NCBI GenBank assembly: GCA_946480495.1
Contig: CAMLKO010000090.1
Coordinates: 1-5,388 of the forward strand
From: an uncultured Caulobacteraceae bacterium
Lineage (GTDB): Bacteria; Pseudomonadota; Alphaproteobacteria; Caulobacterales; Caulobacteraceae
DNA: 5,388 bases
Direction: 5' to 3'
A model generated the notes under the pieces. The model saw nothing but the letters and a program-made list of their open reading frames with translations. It was not told the origin of the DNA and ran no database searches. A program made the translations under genes and the position numbers. Below, one piece after another: positions 3,441-5,388 of this stretch; within the stretch, counting starts at the first letter, position 1; every line of letters begins with the position of its first letter.

Positions 3441-5388
3441 ATGGCGAGCGACAGCGAAGGCGATAACGGCGGCGCAAGCGCCGCTCGCGGCGGCAAGCTT
3501 CCGAGGGGCCTGAAACGCCCGAAGCCCGCGCCCATGGCGCTGGAGCCCCGCTTCGTCTTCGACGCCGCCATCGGCGCCGAGATCATGGGCGCGGTGGCGT
3601 CCAGGGTCGCGCCCGACGCGGTCGAGCGTTCCGTCGCCGAGCAGGCCGGCCGCAGCGCCTGGATGTCCAGCGCCTCGCCGCTGCTCGACCATTTCATCGG
3701 CTCACAGTCTCCGGCGCAGGGAAACCTGGTCCGAGAGACCGGCAACCCGCTGACCCAGTCGGTCGGCTCCGATGGTCACAAGGTCCTGCCGCAGGACGCG
3801 CGCACGGCGGCGGTGAACCTGCTCAACGACGAGCTCGCCCGCTTCTGGGGCGGCGACGCCCAGAGCCTGCGCGACTATCTCCAGTCGCACACCTGGCGCG
3901 AGGCGCTCGACCGCATCGTCGATCACGCGGCCGACCGCGATCAAAGCGACCAGCCGGCCACGCTCTACGTCGTCGACAGCCGGGTGAAGGACGTCGACTC
4001 CATCGTCTCGAAGCTGCCCGAGGGCTCCTGGCTGCTCCTCGATCCGAACCGGGACGGGATCGATCAGGTCACCGAGTTCCTGCAGGGCCGCACGGGCGTC
4101 TCGACGCTGACCTTCATCACCGACGGCGAACCGGGGGCGATCGAACTCGGCGCCACGATGTTCTCCGACGACACGCTGCTCAGCCACGCGGACGAAGTGG
4201 CGGGCTGGCGCGCCTCGCTGAGCCAGAGCGCCGACATCGTGCTGCTGGGCTGCGACGTGGCCAGGGACGGGGCAGGGGACGCCTTCCTCAACCACCTCTC
4301 GGAAATCACCGGCGCGGACGTCGCCGCCAGCGCCGACAAGACCGGCGCGGCCGACCTGGGCGGCGACCTGGTGCTGGAAAAGCAGATCGGCACGCTCGAG
4401 CAGGCCTCGCTGGATACCGTCCATGTGCTCGACGGCTACAACGACGTGCTCACCCTTTCGGCGCTCTCGGTGGTGGACAGCACCGGCGGCAGCCTGACGG
4501 TCAGCGACATCAGCGGCGGGATGTCGTTCAACGTCTCGGCCAACAACGCCAACACCGACGGCAGCTACATCCTCGTCGAGGTGAAGTCCGGCTCGACGCT
4601 GGTCTACTGGCAGGTGTTCCAGAACACCTCGATCCCCAACGGCAACACCACGCCGCTGGCGATGACGCTGACCACCATCGCCGCCCCCCTGGGCACGCTG
4701 GCCAGCGGCCCCCTGACGGTGGAGTTCTACCAGGGCAAGGTCGGCACGGTCAGCAACTCGGGCGCCTACGCCGGCTCGGCCAAGACCGCGCCGTCGGCCG
4801 CCCAGTTCACGGCCCAGACAACCGTCCAGACGGTCAGCGTCACCTACAGCGACAACAATCCGCCCTCGATCACCGGCGCGACCAATCCGTCCGCCCAGAC
4901 CGAAGCGTCCGACGCCAGCGCCCAGGACATTCCGGCGATCACCGGCACGATGACGGTGACGGACGCCGACACCGGCCAGACCCTGTCCGGCTCGGTGACG
5001 GGCAATGCGGTCGCCAGGCTGAACGGTTCGACCACCCTGCCGGGCGGCGTCGATGTCAGCGCGCTGATCGCGTCTGGCGCCATCAGCTTCAACACGGCCA
5101 CCAGCGACGGCACGGCCAAGACGCTGACCTGGACCTACAACCCCGCGGCCGCGAACCTGGACTGGCTGAAGGCGGGCGACACCCTGACCATCACCTACAC
5201 CGCCCAGGTCGGCGACACGAAGGACACCGCCGGCAGCCAGCCGCTGGTCATCACCATCAACGGGACGAACGACGGGCCGGTGATGACGGCGCCGACCGCC
5301 ATCTCGCTCACCGACACCAGCGCGACGGACACCTTCTCGGCGACGACGGGCACGCTCGCCGTCACCGACGCCGACAGCGGCGACACGA
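3441..5388 (+). CDS. Large exported repeat protein with LEPR motif, DUF4347 domain and VCBS-like repeats (3' end outside window)
   Basis: The first 649 codons are open and the frame runs off the window. The N-terminus is hydrophilic and basic (K19, R22, K25, R26, K28), with no Sec signal or membrane segment. LEPRFVFDAA (34-43) matches the LEPR-type motif found near the N-terminus of large repetitive exported proteins. A spacer (44-173) leads to a DUF4347 domain (about 174-322): 'LYVVDSRVKDVDSIV', 'LLLDPNRDGIDQV' (198-210), 'ITDGEPGAIELG' (226-237), 'DIVLLGCDVARDGAGDAFL' (265-283) and 'GADVAASADKTGAADLGGDL' (291-310). Asp228 occupies the place of the family's usual SHG histidine, while Cys271 is kept. 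Residues 336-470 are beta-rich and unassigned. A VCBS/cadherin-like repeat follows (about 471-614), ending in 'INGTNDGPV', and a second begins at 615. No Cys occurs after 271 and Asp, Thr, Ser and Gly dominate, as in secreted adhesins. Transport by the two preceding gene products is inferred. Confidence 0.9.
   Translation, partial: MASDSEGDNGGASAARGGKLPRGLKRPKPAPMALEPRFVFDAAIGAEIMGAVASRVAPDAVERSVAEQAGRSAWMSSASPLLDHFIGSQSPAQGNLVRETGNPLTQSVGSDGHKVLPQDARTAAVNLLNDELARFWGGDAQSLRDYLQSHTWREALDRIVDHAADRDQSDQPATLYVVDSRVKDVDSIVSKLPEGSWLLLDPNRDGIDQVTEFLQGRTGVSTLTFITDGEPGAIELGATMFSDDTLLSHADEVAGWRASLSQSADIVLLGCDVARDGAGDAFLNHLSEITGADVAASADKTGAADLGGDLVLEKQIGTLEQASLDTVHVLDGYNDVLTLSALSVVDSTGGSLTVSDISGGMSFNVSANNANTDGSYILVEVKSGSTLVYWQVFQNTSIPNGNTTPLAMTLTTIAAPLGTLASGPLTVEFYQGKVGTVSNSGAYAGSAKTAPSAAQFTAQTTVQTVSVTYSDNNPPSITGATNPSAQTEASDASAQDIPAITGTMTVTDADTGQTLSGSVTGNAVARLNGSTTLPGGVDVSALIASGAISFNTATSDGTAKTLTWTYNPAAANLDWLKAGDTLTITYTAQVGDTKDTAGSQPLVITINGTNDGPVMTAPTAISLTDTSATDTFSATTGTLAVTDADSGDT
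4851..5388 (+). repeat. Start of a VCBS/cadherin-like repeat array within the large gene
   Basis: The block encoding GTMTVTDADTG (from 4944, residue 502) recurs as GTLAVTDADSG (from 5349, residue 637), exactly 405 bases or 135 residues later. The first unit contains 'LTWTYNPAAANLDWLKAGDT' (562-581), recalling the WTY stretch of VCBS repeats, and closes with 'ITINGTNDGPV' (604-614), the usual hinge between such units. The DxD and NGTND motifs suggest calcium binding. The number of repeats is unknown because the window ends inside the second. Confidence 0.7.

Noticed and set aside
2544..4424. Further long minus-strand open frames (2544-3692, 3702-4424)
   Set aside because: Both mirror the adaptor and DUF4347 genes and have compositionally biased translations without motifs. 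The plus-strand genes have family motifs and, for the DUF4347 gene, a ribosome-binding site.
1..5388. CRISPR arrays, tRNA or rRNA genes, insertion sequences and phage attachment sites
   Set aside because: I saw no regularly spaced identical repeats, tRNA-like arms, transposase motifs or terminal inverted repeats on either strand.

Overview
The window is GC-rich bacterial DNA whose genes strongly prefer G or C at the third codon position. Outer-membrane and periplasmic envelope proteins show that the host is Gram-negative. Composition, GTG starts and a possible CtrA-like site would fit an alphaproteobacterium, perhaps of the Caulobacterales, but this is inference and no marker gene confirms it.

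Layout: positions 1-196 hold no gene I can support. A MarR-family winged-helix regulator lies on the minus strand (197-673). A 369-base divergent intergenic region follows (674-1042). It carries several inverted repeats, many built on CAAGG/CCTTG, and is the only obvious control region in the window. Three closely packed plus-strand genes then look like one operon. They are a TolC-family outer-membrane factor with a lipoprotein signal (1043-2605), a short HlyD/RND-type periplasmic adaptor (2622-3428), and the first 649 codons of a large surface or exported protein (3441 to beyond the window end). The gaps between them are 16 and 12 bases.

The large protein has no Sec signal peptide. It begins with a basic linker and an LEPRFVFDAA motif, continues into a DUF4347 domain, and then enters Asp/Thr/Ser/Gly-rich beta-repeat sequence of VCBS/cadherin-like type with a first period of 135 residues. 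My reading is a dedicated type-I-like export operon: outer-membrane channel, periplasmic adaptor and large repetitive passenger, possibly controlled by the divergent MarR protein. The inner-membrane energy-providing component is not in the window and would have to lie downstream or elsewhere.

Most notable points: the DUF4347 domain keeps its GCDVA cysteine but has Asp where relatives carry the His of an SHG motif; the operon pairs an N-terminal LEPR motif with dedicated export components; and the intergenic region is dense in related palindromes.
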